From NCBI GenBank assembly GCA_949373085.1, contig CASICJ010000017.1:1-37134 (forward strand): DNA of 37,134 bases, in the 5' to 3' direction. A program made the translations under genes and the position numbers. The stretch comes from an uncultured Verrucomicrobiales bacterium (GTDB lineage Bacteria; Verrucomicrobiota; Verrucomicrobiia; Verrucomicrobiales; Akkermansiaceae). Position 1 is the stretch's first letter. The number at the start of each line of letters is the position of its first letter. Positions 1-7,119 of the stretch are shown here, in pieces. The notes below the pieces were generated by a model. The model had not been told where the DNA came from. It made no database searches and saw only the letters and a list, made by a program, of their open reading frames with translations.

Positions 1-510
1 CGTGGAAAATATTACCTGAAATCTTTAGGTAATCTAGTGAAGGTTGGGGGTTGTCTCGCGAGCTTGTCTTAATAATTTTTATTGGCTCCAGGGTTTCAAC
101 CTTTGATTTAAGAGCACGGAAATTTCGGTCATATCGTCTTTGGAATCCTAAAAATAACGCCTTTTCTTGCTTAGCTGAAAGTTCAAAGCAGGTTTGGATT
201 TCAGCAAGGGATTTCCCAAGAGGCTTTTCGGTGAAGACATGTTTGCCAGCTTTTAAGAATCGAGTCACACAATCAAAATGAAACTGGGTGGGCGGTGAGA
301 TAATCGCGGCATCAAGCTCGTCATCTGCTAGCGCCTCTTCAATGTCTTCTAGTAAAATGAAATCATTATTTTGAACGATGTCATCCTGTGTCGAGAGGCT
401 GGATCAACGACATACTTCAACTCAATAGAATCAAGTTTCTTAATCGAAGCTAAGTGGAAACGACCGGCTCTTCCGAGCCCCACAATACAAACCTTGGTGC
501 TGTTTTTCAT
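1..510 (-). pseudogene. Gfo/Idh/MocA family dehydrogenase (inositol 2-dehydrogenase-like), frameshifted, partial at left edge
   Basis: The minus-strand ATG at 510 opens with a Rossmann start (V-C-I-V-G-L-G-R-A-G). That frame stops at 349-351 after 53 codons. The adjacent frame then continues the same fold to the window edge: E-E-A-L-A-D-D-E-L-D-A-A-I-I-S-P-P, the diagnostic E-K-P at the family's catalytic-lysine position, and T-S-S-R-D-N-P-Q-P near the edge, which resembles IolG-type inositol dehydrogenases. The break lies at about 380-395, and one extra base (or two fewer) would restore one frame. It starts 40 bases after the myo-inositol oxygenase gene on the same strand, so it probably belongs to an inositol operon with the symporter. 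The NAD(P)-dependent oxidation of inositol or a related polyol is inferred. It could be a true pseudogene or a sequencing error. The C-terminal half lies outside the window. Confidence 0.75.
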
Positions 511-549
511 TCTATTTGCGCGTCATCTTATAGGTATCACTCTTTGCAT

Positions 550-1377
550 TTAAAATGCAATCGTATCGGGCAGATACTTGGCAGCAAGGTCCTCGTAAAA
601 GGGTCTTAATTCCGCAACATTGGGAGGGACTGGTGACTTGGAATAGAGATCATAAGGATTAAAACGCTTAACCCATTTAAAGAGTGAATGATCATGTTCA
701 TTCATTAAATGGTCATATGCTCCTTCTTTATGCTGTGCGTAAAACGAGTGATAGCGGATCATATACAAAGCAGGTTCAGGTAAATACTCCTTAAGAACGT
801 AGTATAAATATTCGTCATGACCCCATGAAAGCTGGACCTTATCGAGGCCACAATTTGGCTCATAAATCCCATATTTTGTGTTAAAACGTGGGTCGTGAAA
901 ATCGGAATTTTCCTTGAAGAATTCGGGGTAAACAATGGATCGTGAAAACTGACATCCCACTGGGAAAGTATCTCCCACGACTGCCCATTGCGGCTCGCCA
1001 AAGAGGCAGAGAATCTTGCCGAGGTCATGTAGAAAACCGGTTAGGATAAACCAATCGGGATGACCGTCAGCCCGGATCGCTTCGGAGGTCTGCAACAAGT
1101 GCTGAGTTTGATCCAAATCAGTATCAGGATCAGAATCATCGACGAGGGTGTTCAAGAATTCAACAGCCTCCCACAGGCTCATCTTCCGTTTCTTGAGTTT
1201 CGTATATTGCTCTTTTTTCTGAAGAACGAAGTCATAGTTCTGATAAAGATGATTTAGGCGGTAAAACTCCCGCACTGTATCTCTTGCCGGATCGCTATAA
1301 TCTCGAAAATCCTCGTTCCCTTTCTCTCCATTTTCAGGGTAGCGACTACGCAAGTTCATCCTCCCAGAGGTCTTCAA
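550..1377 (-). CDS. MIOX: myo-Inositol oxygenase (MIOX), HD-domain diiron enzyme
   Basis: This enzyme cleaves the ring of myo-inositol with O2 to give D-glucuronate, using a non-heme diiron centre in an HD-domain fold. Counting from the TTG at 1377 (275 residues), all ligands expected from animal MIOX are present: H93 (D-Q-T-Q-H), H117-D118 (L-H-D-L-G-K), H187 (W-G-H-D-E-Y), H210 (R-Y-H-S-F-Y) and D243 (F-N-P-Y-D-L-Y). The signature [16 protein letters not shown] is also intact. It lies between a YidK-like symporter and an IolG-like dehydrogenase on the same strand. The start is unclear. The ATG at 1359 has G-G-G-A-G-G touching it. A better-looking ATG at 1408 encodes 20 residues ending W-E-D-E-L-A before a TAG at 1346-1348 in the neighbouring frame, so the native N-terminus may be frameshifted. 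The catalytic core is unaffected. Confidence 0.93.
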   Translation of the reverse strand: MKTSGRMNLRSRYPENGEKGNEDFRDYSDPARDTVREFYRLNHLYQNYDFVLQKKEQYTKLKKRKMSLWEAVEFLNTLVDDSDPDTDLDQTQHLLQTSEAIRADGHPDWFILTGFLHDLGKILCLFGEPQWAVVGDTFPVGCQFSRSIVYPEFFKENSDFHDPRFNTKYGIYEPNCGLDKVQLSWGHDEYLYYVLKEYLPEPALYMIRYHSFYAQHKEGAYDHLMNEHDHSLFKWVKRFNPYDLYSKSPVPPNVAELRPFYEDLAAKYLPDTIAF

Positions 1378-1491
1378 TATCAGGGGTTTTATCTTTTAGG
1401 TTTTTCATGCTGGGGGCTACGGGTGTTAAAATTGGGACGATAACGCCTAGGAGGATTTTATAATTTGGAGATATTTCTCTGGGGACATTTA

Positions 1492-3072
1492 CTAGATGAG
1501 CCAGCCTAACCAAATATAAATCCCCACAATGAGTATGACCAAAAAGCCGCTAAAGACCTTGGTATGTTTCCATTCTTCAATTTCCACAAGTCCTTTATCC
1601 TTCGGTTGGAATGGGTTCTTGTTTGGATAAAAATGTGTCACCGCAAACATGACAGCCATATTCAAAACAAATTCAATACCCCAAATGTGAACATAGTGAA
1701 TATCGACCTTAAAAATGAATTCGGCGCTGATGTAAAACACAAGCCCCACACACATTGCGGCTTTCGCTCCCGGAGCTGAAATTTTGGGCAGGAACAATCC
1801 AGCGAGCATTACAGAAGCAATAGGAATAAAGAAGATCCCATTGAGTTGTTGAAGGAGGTCGTAGAGCCCGTCTGGAGCTCCCGCTACTAAGGGAGCTGTT
1901 AAAATCGCGATGACCGCAAGAATAATGGAAACGGTCTTCCCTGCGCGCACCATTTGGCGATCATTTGCCCCGGGATTCATGAGTCTCTTATAGATTCCCA
2001 TGCTAAAGATGGTCGCGGTGCTATTTAAAACACTGTTAAACGTGCTGAGGACCGCGCCCATCACAACCGCCGCAAAAAATCCTACGAAACTTAAAGGGAG
2101 GACCTTCTTGATCAGTTCTGGATAAATGAGATCTTGGTTACCAAAAAACCGTTCTCCAAAATAATAGAAACCAATCACCCCAGGTAGAACGATGATCACT
2201 GGGACAAATATTTTTAACAACCCCGTGATTAAGAGCCCTTTTTGAGCCTCTACCAAAGATTTTGCACCCAGGGCACGTTGAATGATGGTTTGGTTCATCC
2301 CCCAGAAATAGAGTTGGTTAATCACCAATCCAGTGAACAAAGTCCCGAAAGGTAATGCCGAATCTGAGGCCCCCACCACATTAAATTTTTCGGGGCAACG
2401 CTCATAGACTTTCACTAAGCCTCCCCAGACGTTACCATCCCCGATATTCCATAGCGCTAAGATTGGGACTAATAATCCTCCTAAAAATAATCCTATGGCA
2501 TTGATAGTGTCACTATAGGCGACCGCTTTGAGGCCCCCAAAAATAGCATAGCACGAACCTACGCAGCCAATCGCTAAAACGGTGTACCATAACGCTGCCG
2601 ACTGGCTGATCCCAAAAGTTCCAGAGATGTTAAAGATGCTCTCTAAATTGATAGCTCCCGTGTAAAGAACGATAGGTAATAGAGTGACCACGAAAGAAAC
2701 GAGCAAAAACAAGGCAACCATTGTCCGGGTAGTGGCATCAAATCGTTCTTCAAGATATTGTGGGATAGTGGTCAATCCCATTTTTAGATAGGTGGGTAAA
2801 AAGTAGGTGGCTGCCACGACTAAGGCTAATGCCGAAGTGACTTCCCACGCGATGATGATGAACCCATTTTTATAAGCGCTCCCATTCATCCCGATCAAAT
2901 GTTCGGTCGAAATATTGGTTAAGAGCATCGAGCCAGCGATCACGACACCGGTCAGGCTTCGACCACCTAAGAAGTATCCATCTTGGGTAGAGAGCTCCTC
3001 TTTCCGCAAGCGGAACCACGAGTAGAATGCTACGAAAGCGGTAAAACCTATGAAGGTGATAAAGACTTGCAT
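1492..3072 (-). CDS. YidK-like Na+/solute symporter (SSS/SLC5 family), probable inositol or sugar importer
   Basis: This is a polytopic inner-membrane transporter of the solute:sodium symporter family. Landmarks are G-Y-F-L-G-G-R-S-L near residue 35, T-N-I-S-T-E-H-L-I-G-M (the family's N-L-S-T-E-Q region), Q-Y-L-E-E-R-F-D, and F-A-A-V-V-M-G-A-V-L-S-T-F-N-S near the middle. About 14 hydrophobic helices can be traced, and the last one reaches the C-terminus. The whole length (526 residues from the ATG at 3072) aligns by eye with E. coli YidK, an SSS transporter. I chose the ATG at 3072 over a TTG at 3087 because M-Q-V-F-I-T-F-I-G-F matches the usual start of helix 1. The myo-inositol oxygenase gene follows about 115 bases downstream, so inositol is the most likely substrate. 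That assignment rests on context, since the sequence alone shows only the SSS family. Confidence 0.9.
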   Translation of the reverse strand: MQVFITFIGFTAFVAFYSWFRLRKEELSTQDGYFLGGRSLTGVVIAGSMLLTNISTEHLIGMNGSAYKNGFIIIAWEVTSALALVVAATYFLPTYLKMGLTTIPQYLEERFDATTRTMVALFLLVSFVVTLLPIVLYTGAINLESIFNISGTFGISQSAALWYTVLAIGCVGSCYAIFGGLKAVAYSDTINAIGLFLGGLLVPILALWNIGDGNVWGGLVKVYERCPEKFNVVGASDSALPFGTLFTGLVINQLYFWGMNQTIIQRALGAKSLVEAQKGLLITGLLKIFVPVIIVLPGVIGFYYFGERFFGNQDLIYPELIKKVLPLSFVGFFAAVVMGAVLSTFNSVLNSTATIFSMGIYKRLMNPGANDRQMVRAGKTVSIILAVIAILTAPLVAGAPDGLYDLLQQLNGIFFIPIASVMLAGLFLPKISAPGAKAAMCVGLVFYISAEFIFKVDIHYVHIWGIEFVLNMAVMFAVTHFYPNKNPFQPKDKGLVEIEEWKHTKVFSGFLVILIVGIYIWLGWLI

Positions 3073-3176
3073 CGCTAGATGATGCAATTTCAGGAACTTG
3101 CTAGGAAGTCAATTCCGGAGGGAAGCTTGCGCTGGGAAGGGGGGCTGCGATGCCAGAAGTCGATTGTCTTCTAAAT

Positions 3177-3212
3177 AAAAAAAGCCCTGCGGGACAAAGT
3201 CGCGTCAGGGCC
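3177..3212 (-). terminator. Rho-independent terminator of the DUF5684 gene
   Basis: Read on the minus strand, G-C-C-C-T-G pairs with C-A-G-G-G-C (arms at 3206-3211 and 3184-3189), with further inner pairing (CG/CG and GAC/GTC) around an internal loop. Seven T residues follow directly (3177-3183 is A-run on the plus strand). It lies about 30 bases past the stop codon of the DUF5684 gene and 105 bases before the symporter start, so it separates that gene from the inositol operon. Confidence 0.85.
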
Positions 3213-3242
3213 TGGTTAAGATAGAGGTCGGTAATGTCTGGA

Positions 3243-3647
3243 TCAGGCCTGTTGTGTGCCTTGATACTGGGCGGAGCCAAAGCCGAGGATAGGGCAGAAT
3301 ATAAAGGGCAGAAAAATCAGGCCAATGGTTGTTCCGGCGCCTCGACCAAAGCATTTAGAGAGTCCACTCAACATAATAATGGATATGATGATATTCACAA
3401 AAGGAATCAGGAAGAGAACAATCCACCATGCTGGTTTACCAATAATTTCAAAAAGCACAATGATGTTATAAATGGGAATGATGGCCGCCCAACCGGGTTT
3501 TCCGGCCTTGGCGAAAATTTTCCACATGGAGACAATCACCAGAATAATCAAGGCGAAATAAATGAAAAAGAAAAGGCCGACAAGGGGGGCTGCTGCGTCG
3601 AGATCAGGATTGTTTTGAGTGAGCGCGAAGATGGGAAATGAAGCCAT
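3243..3647 (-). CDS. DUF5684 family small membrane protein
   Basis: A 134-residue integral membrane protein. After a short exposed N-terminus it has helix 1 (G-L-F-F-F-I-Y-F-A-L-I-I), then the family-type stretch W-K-I-F-A-K-A-G-K-P-G-W-A-A-I-I-P-I-Y-N at about residues 43-62, then helix 2-3 with G-K-P-A-W-W and P-F-V-N-I-I, then S-K-C-F-G-R-G and a last hydrophobic segment. The K-A-G-x-P-G-W and P-x-x-N motifs are what identify DUF5684. Its role is unknown. It is a single-gene unit with its own candidate promoter (3675-3702) and a strong terminator (3177-3212), and it is flanked by unrelated genes on the same strand. Confidence 0.85.
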   Translation of the reverse strand: MASFPIFALTQNNPDLDAAAPLVGLFFFIYFALIILVIVSMWKIFAKAGKPGWAAIIPIYNIIVLFEIIGKPAWWIVLFLIPFVNIIISIIMLSGLSKCFGRGAGTTIGLIFLPFIFCPILGFGSAQYQGTQQA

Positions 3648-3674
3648 AATATTTTAGAGTGAAGTTTATTATTA

Positions 3675-3702
3675 ATTTTAGGATTTAATTGAAATAGATC
3701 AA
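3675..3702 (-). promoter_or_regulatory. Candidate sigma-70-type promoter for the DUF5684 gene
   Basis: On the minus strand T-T-G-A-T-C (3697-3702) is followed after 16 bases by T-A-A-A-A-T (3675-3680), close to the -35/-10 consensus. It lies 28 bases before the ATG in a very A+T-rich stretch. This is sequence resemblance only. Confidence 0.35.
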
Positions 3703-3914
3703 AAATTTTGAGCTATATCATCTGTCATGAATAACTTATTTTATTTTCGTGGCGAGCCTAAAATATAAATAAATAGATACAAGTTCACTTACTTCCTCAG
3801 GAAGTAGCATCTAATTTCTTCTAGAGAAAAGATCCGTAAATAACGACCTGTGCTAACCGGGAATCAATCTATCCCTACCTATCTCAATTGATAGTTCGTG
3901 AGCCCGTATCCAAG

Positions 3915-4904
3915 TTATTCCTCTTGTTTTTCGATCCGGAAGTAGAGGGCTTTCGGATTATCGAGGTCAGTAATCCTGAAAGTCCTTGAGGTGGTTTCAC
4001 CCTCATCGGCCAGAATTCCATCATCAAGATCGGCATCCCAGTTGATGAGATCTGTCGAATATTTGACGGCATAGAGTTCCCCTATGTTGGAGTTCCAAGT
4101 GAGGGTGAATTCGCCCGTGATTTCAGAGAGATCAAATGAGGTAACAGCGAGTTCCTTGGCAGGCCTTTCGACCGCAAGAGGACCACTGGTAAAAACTGTA
4201 GTGATTTCCTCAGGGCTCAGCGCCCTGTCCCACATCGCGACATCATCAAGAATACCCGTAAAGGTTTCCTTCCCACCCCGAAGATAGAGCGGAGCGGTGG
4301 TGTTGTTTACTCCTTCACAATATCCGCCCTCGCCAGCGATCCCGGTTTTTGGATTAAGGGTTCCGTTTTCGGGTAATTTGCCATTCACGTAGATGCTAGC
4401 GGTGTCAGTAGTGCTGTCATAAACACAGACGATATGAACCCATTCCCCATCCTCGTAAGCACCAGCAGGAAGCCGGCATTCAGTTCCCCATCCGCCATAG
4501 GCCTGCCAACCCCCGATCCGAAAGCGAAGCGGGCTGTCTTCAGTACCCGTTGGGCGAACCAAAATATCGAAACCTGAGGTGCTATCAGTGAAAGACTTAT
4601 CCATGATGGTTCCCCAACTGCTTTGGTTATCGATCATCCACCAAGCCAGGGTGAGGTCCTCGGTGGTTGAGATGGCCTCTGCGGGACACAAGATTTCATC
4701 GGCGCCTGCACCCTCTAAAGCGCCTGCGCCTACTTTGCCTGGCTCAAGCCAAATTCCCCCAATAAGCGTTCCGTTATATCCCCCGATGACATCTTCCGCA
4801 ATCTCTCCAGTTAGATCGTCAAAAGGCCAGTAAGCGATCAGATTGGCTTGAGCTAGGGATGCCAAGAGAAAGGTTAGAGGAACAAGCGAGTTTGTGAGTT
4901 TCAT
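3915..4904 (-). CDS. Secreted LamG-like jellyroll protein with C-terminal beta module
   Basis: 329 residues. A signal peptide (about residues 1-20, M-K-L-T-N-S-L then hydrophobic, cut near A-Q-A-N) leads into a LamG/concanavalin-like domain. Its typical elements are L-I-A-Y-W-P-F-D-D near the start, T-L-A-W-W-M, G-E-W-V-H-I-V-C-V-Y-D, S-I-Y-V-N-G-K-L, and I-L-D-D-V-A-M-W-D-R-A-L-S-P-E-E-I near residue 225. Residues about 246-329 form a separate beta module (L-T-W ... Y-A-V-K-Y-S-T-D-L-I-N-W ... Y-F-R-I-E) that recurs in four other proteins in this window. LamG domains usually bind carbohydrate or protein, and the ligand here is unknown. The protein is probably exported and could decorate the surface or a sheath. 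It has no catalytic residues I can identify. Confidence 0.85.
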   Translation of the reverse strand: MKLTNSLVPLTFLLASLAQANLIAYWPFDDLTGEIAEDVIGGYNGTLIGGIWLEPGKVGAGALEGAGADEILCPAEAISTTEDLTLAWWMIDNQSSWGTIMDKSFTDSTSGFDILVRPTGTEDSPLRFRIGGWQAYGGWGTECRLPAGAYEDGEWVHIVCVYDSTTDTASIYVNGKLPENGTLNPKTGIAGEGGYCEGVNNTTAPLYLRGGKETFTGILDDVAMWDRALSPEEITTVFTSGPLAVERPAKELAVTSFDLSEITGEFTLTWNSNIGELYAVKYSTDLINWDADLDDGILADEGETTSRTFRITDLDNPKALYFRIEKQEE

Positions 4905-4994
4905 AACTAGTAGGAATTTTCTTTTGAAGGAAAAGGGAGAGAGTTGGAATATATGCCTATTAAAGTGATCATTTCATTTAATGGTTTCCCAGTT

Positions 4995-5321
4995 TTAGCA
5001 GCGTTTCATTCTTTCAGCAATAATACCGATCAATATGAAGATTCCTAGAATGACTGGGTATCTCAGCGAAAGATTAATCTGCAGATAGAATTGTTTGAGG
5101 ACACTTCCTCCCGCGAGGGTTGCAAAGCCATAACCAAAAGCATTTAAAAGCACAAATCCAGTCACGCGGATGATAAAATGGTTCGGGCGTAGTAGCCTAC
5201 GAAAACAACGGTCGATCGTATCACTACAGAGGACCAAGACTGTCACGATTTGGGCCAGACAGATTTCGAAGAGGTAAGGTTGCAGGAGGGTCGCAAGTTT
5301 AAGAGAGAATTGAGCGATCAT
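4995..5321 (-). CDS. DUF3392 family membrane protein
   Basis: 108 residues with about four hydrophobic segments. The family pattern is clear: an N-terminal L-L-Q-P-Y-L-F-E-I helix, then a short polar stretch D-T-I-D-R-C-F-R-R-L-L-R-P-N-H-F, then R-V-T-G-F-V-L-L-N-A-F-G-Y-G (the conserved core helix), and a last helix ending I-G-I-I-A-E-R-M-K. The length matches DUF3392 proteins, which are about 105-110 residues. No function is known for the family and the neighbours do not suggest one. Confidence 0.8.
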   Translation of the reverse strand: MIAQFSLKLATLLQPYLFEICLAQIVTVLVLCSDTIDRCFRRLLRPNHFIIRVTGFVLLNAFGYGFATLAGGSVLKQFYLQINLSLRYPVILGIFILIGIIAERMKRC

Positions 5322-5409
5322 CTTCTTGAAGTTCTTTATCTAATAATATTATTCAGGCGAGGGTGAAACAGTTTCCCCGTTCGGAAAAGCTCAAAAAACG
5401 CCGTTAGAC

Positions 5410-5431
5410 TATTAAAAGTTTTCTTTTAATA
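5410..5431. repeat. A+T-rich perfect inverted repeat (9-bp stem, TTTT loop)
   Basis: T-A-T-T-A-A-A-A-G pairs with C-T-T-T-T-A-A-T-A around a four-base loop. It lies about 75 bases past the end of the sulfatase gene (minus strand) and about 90 bases before the DUF3392 start. It has no G+C-rich stem or following T-run, so it may be an operator, a weak transcript end or an mRNA-stabilising hairpin. Confidence 0.5.
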
Positions 5432-5503
5432 AGGGGAGCCTTGATAGTGTTTTAAGCAAATTAGATGCCTCGATGGTGGGATGAAATTTATACTTATGAT
5501 GAC

Positions 5504-7078
5504 CTAACGTGTTGATCCGCCGTCGCCCTTGGCCTTCCTTGCTTCCTTAAGAAGGAAGTCGAGAGCGGGTTTGGCTTTTGGGTCAGCGAGACGGTTTTTC
5601 TGTTCCTTTTGATCGATGGCGAGGTTGTAGAGTTCGAGTGGATGAAGCTCACCGTTGTAGGCGAAGCGATGATCGAGGAAGAGTTTCCATTGGCCAGGGA
5701 TGGGCGCAGCGTTTGAGCGTACCGCGACAATGGCGCGCTTGTTTGATTTCTTCTTGGAGGCCTCATTATGATCGTTTGGGAAAATCGGCGCGCGCGGATC
5801 GGTCTTTTCTCCTCGTAGAGCTGCGAGCTGCGAGTGACTATCTTCTGCGCCTTTCTCGCCCTTAGCTAGATCTGGAAGAGGCTCGCTGATAATTTCCCCA
5901 AAGGTGGCGAAGAGATCATTGAGCGCAAGGAGCCGGCGGCTTGTTTGGCCTGGTGTTTTTGCGTTTCCATCGCCGATTTTTCCGGCGGGCCAAGATGCGA
6001 AGAAGGGCGTGCGGTGACCGCCATCGTAGGTCGATCCCTTATTACTGCGCAGCGGGCCGGTATAGATCTTGGACTTGTTCTCTGATCCATTGTCGCTCGC
6101 GAAGATGACGAGAGTATTTTCGATGAGCTTGTATCCCGGATTACGTGGGTCTTCATGCTTCCCGAGATAGTCTAGGATCAGACCGAGTTGCACATCGTTT
6201 TCGTAAACGAAGTCAAGGCGTTTGAGCCCCGTCTTCTTTCCACTCACAAACTTGCTCGCACCGGTAACTTTTTGTCCGGCAATCGCAACGCAAGGTGTGT
6301 GTGGCGTGTGATTACTTGGGGAAGCGAAATACAGGAAGAAAGGATTGCCTTCTTTTTGTGTTCTGCGGAGGAACTCGAGACTAGCTTGGTGGAGCTTCGG
6401 GCCGATCTCGTTCAGGACATAAGAGCCGTCGAGTTGCTTGCCATTTTGGGTCGCACCGAGGATCTGGCGGTTTCGTATCCAGCCAGGACCGATGCTTTGG
6501 TCGGGTGTGTTTCGCTCCATTCCATCGGGCCCTGAAGTGGGATGGCTACGCGAAATCCCGTAGAAGAAGTCGAAACCGTGATCGTTCGGACCATCTGCGA
6601 TTTCTTTTGTGAGGTCTGCGTCGTCCCATCCGTCTGCCACCGTTCCGTCAGTTTTGCGATACCTAAGACCGAGGTGCCACTTTCCTACCATTCCGGTCCG
6701 ATAGCCTGATTGGCGGAGAAAGGTGGCTAGGGTTGGACGGTCTTTTTCGATAAGGGGATCACATTGCACTCCGAAGAGAACCCAGTGTTTGAGGGACGAG
6801 CGCCAGCAGTAACGGCCGGTCATAAGTGCGTAGCGTGAGGTTGAGCACCGGCTATGCGGTGAGTGAGCGTCAGTGAAGCGAATCCCCATTTTTGCGAGGC
6901 GTTGCATATTAGGCGTATGCAGTTGCACGTCGTCGCTATTACCGCACCAGTCCTGATAGACGGAGGTGTCACCTAGTCCCATATCATCAGCAAAATAGAC
7001 GATAATATTGGGTTGCGGGGCGCCGAGAACCAAGTGGCCGGAGCTGAGGAGGAGAAAGATGACAAGAACGTGTCTCAC
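5504..7078 (-). CDS. Secreted S1-family sulfatase with C-S-T-S-R active-site motif
   Basis: 524 residues with a signal peptide (about 1-20). It is predicted to hydrolyse sulfate esters in the periplasm or outside the cell. The alkaline-phosphatase-fold landmarks are all visible: metal-binding D31-D32 in F-A-D-D-M-G-L-G-D, the formylglycine motif at C78 (C-S-T-S-R, then A-L-M-T-G-R-Y), K133/H135 in G-K-W-H-L-G, N-H-T-P-H-T-P near residue 257, D329-N330 in A-S-D-N-G-S, and K347. The motif has T where the usual C-x-(P/A)-x-R has P or A, a variant also present in other PVC sulfatases as I recall. The C-terminus (E-L-Y-N-L-A-I-D) is the usual sulfatase tail. The substrate is unknown. Maturation needs a formylglycine-generating enzyme, and none is encoded here. 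It diverges from the membrane-protein/PQQ pair. Confidence 0.92.
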   Translation of the reverse strand: MRHVLVIFLLLSSGHLVLGAPQPNIIVYFADDMGLGDTSVYQDWCGNSDDVQLHTPNMQRLAKMGIRFTDAHSPHSRCSTSRYALMTGRYCWRSSLKHWVLFGVQCDPLIEKDRPTLATFLRQSGYRTGMVGKWHLGLRYRKTDGTVADGWDDADLTKEIADGPNDHGFDFFYGISRSHPTSGPDGMERNTPDQSIGPGWIRNRQILGATQNGKQLDGSYVLNEIGPKLHQASLEFLRRTQKEGNPFFLYFASPSNHTPHTPCVAIAGQKVTGASKFVSGKKTGLKRLDFVYENDVQLGLILDYLGKHEDPRNPGYKLIENTLVIFASDNGSENKSKIYTGPLRSNKGSTYDGGHRTPFFASWPAGKIGDGNAKTPGQTSRRLLALNDLFATFGEIISEPLPDLAKGEKGAEDSHSQLAALRGEKTDPRAPIFPNDHNEASKKKSNKRAIVAVRSNAAPIPGQWKLFLDHRFAYNGELHPLELYNLAIDQKEQKNRLADPKAKPALDFLLKEARKAKGDGGSTR

Positions 7079-7119
7079 ACTAATATTAAGATGTTTGTTT
7101 GGTTGGGACTTGCAAGAAA

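Noticed and set aside
3234-3641. Plus-strand ORF opposite the DUF5684 gene
   Set aside because: The translation is low-complexity and polar (Asn/Gly/Lys-rich), the mirror of a hydrophobic membrane protein.
3790-3806. Seven-base hairpin with TCA loop considered as a terminator
   Set aside because: No T-run follows on either strand, and it lies upstream of the DUF5684 gene rather than at a gene end.
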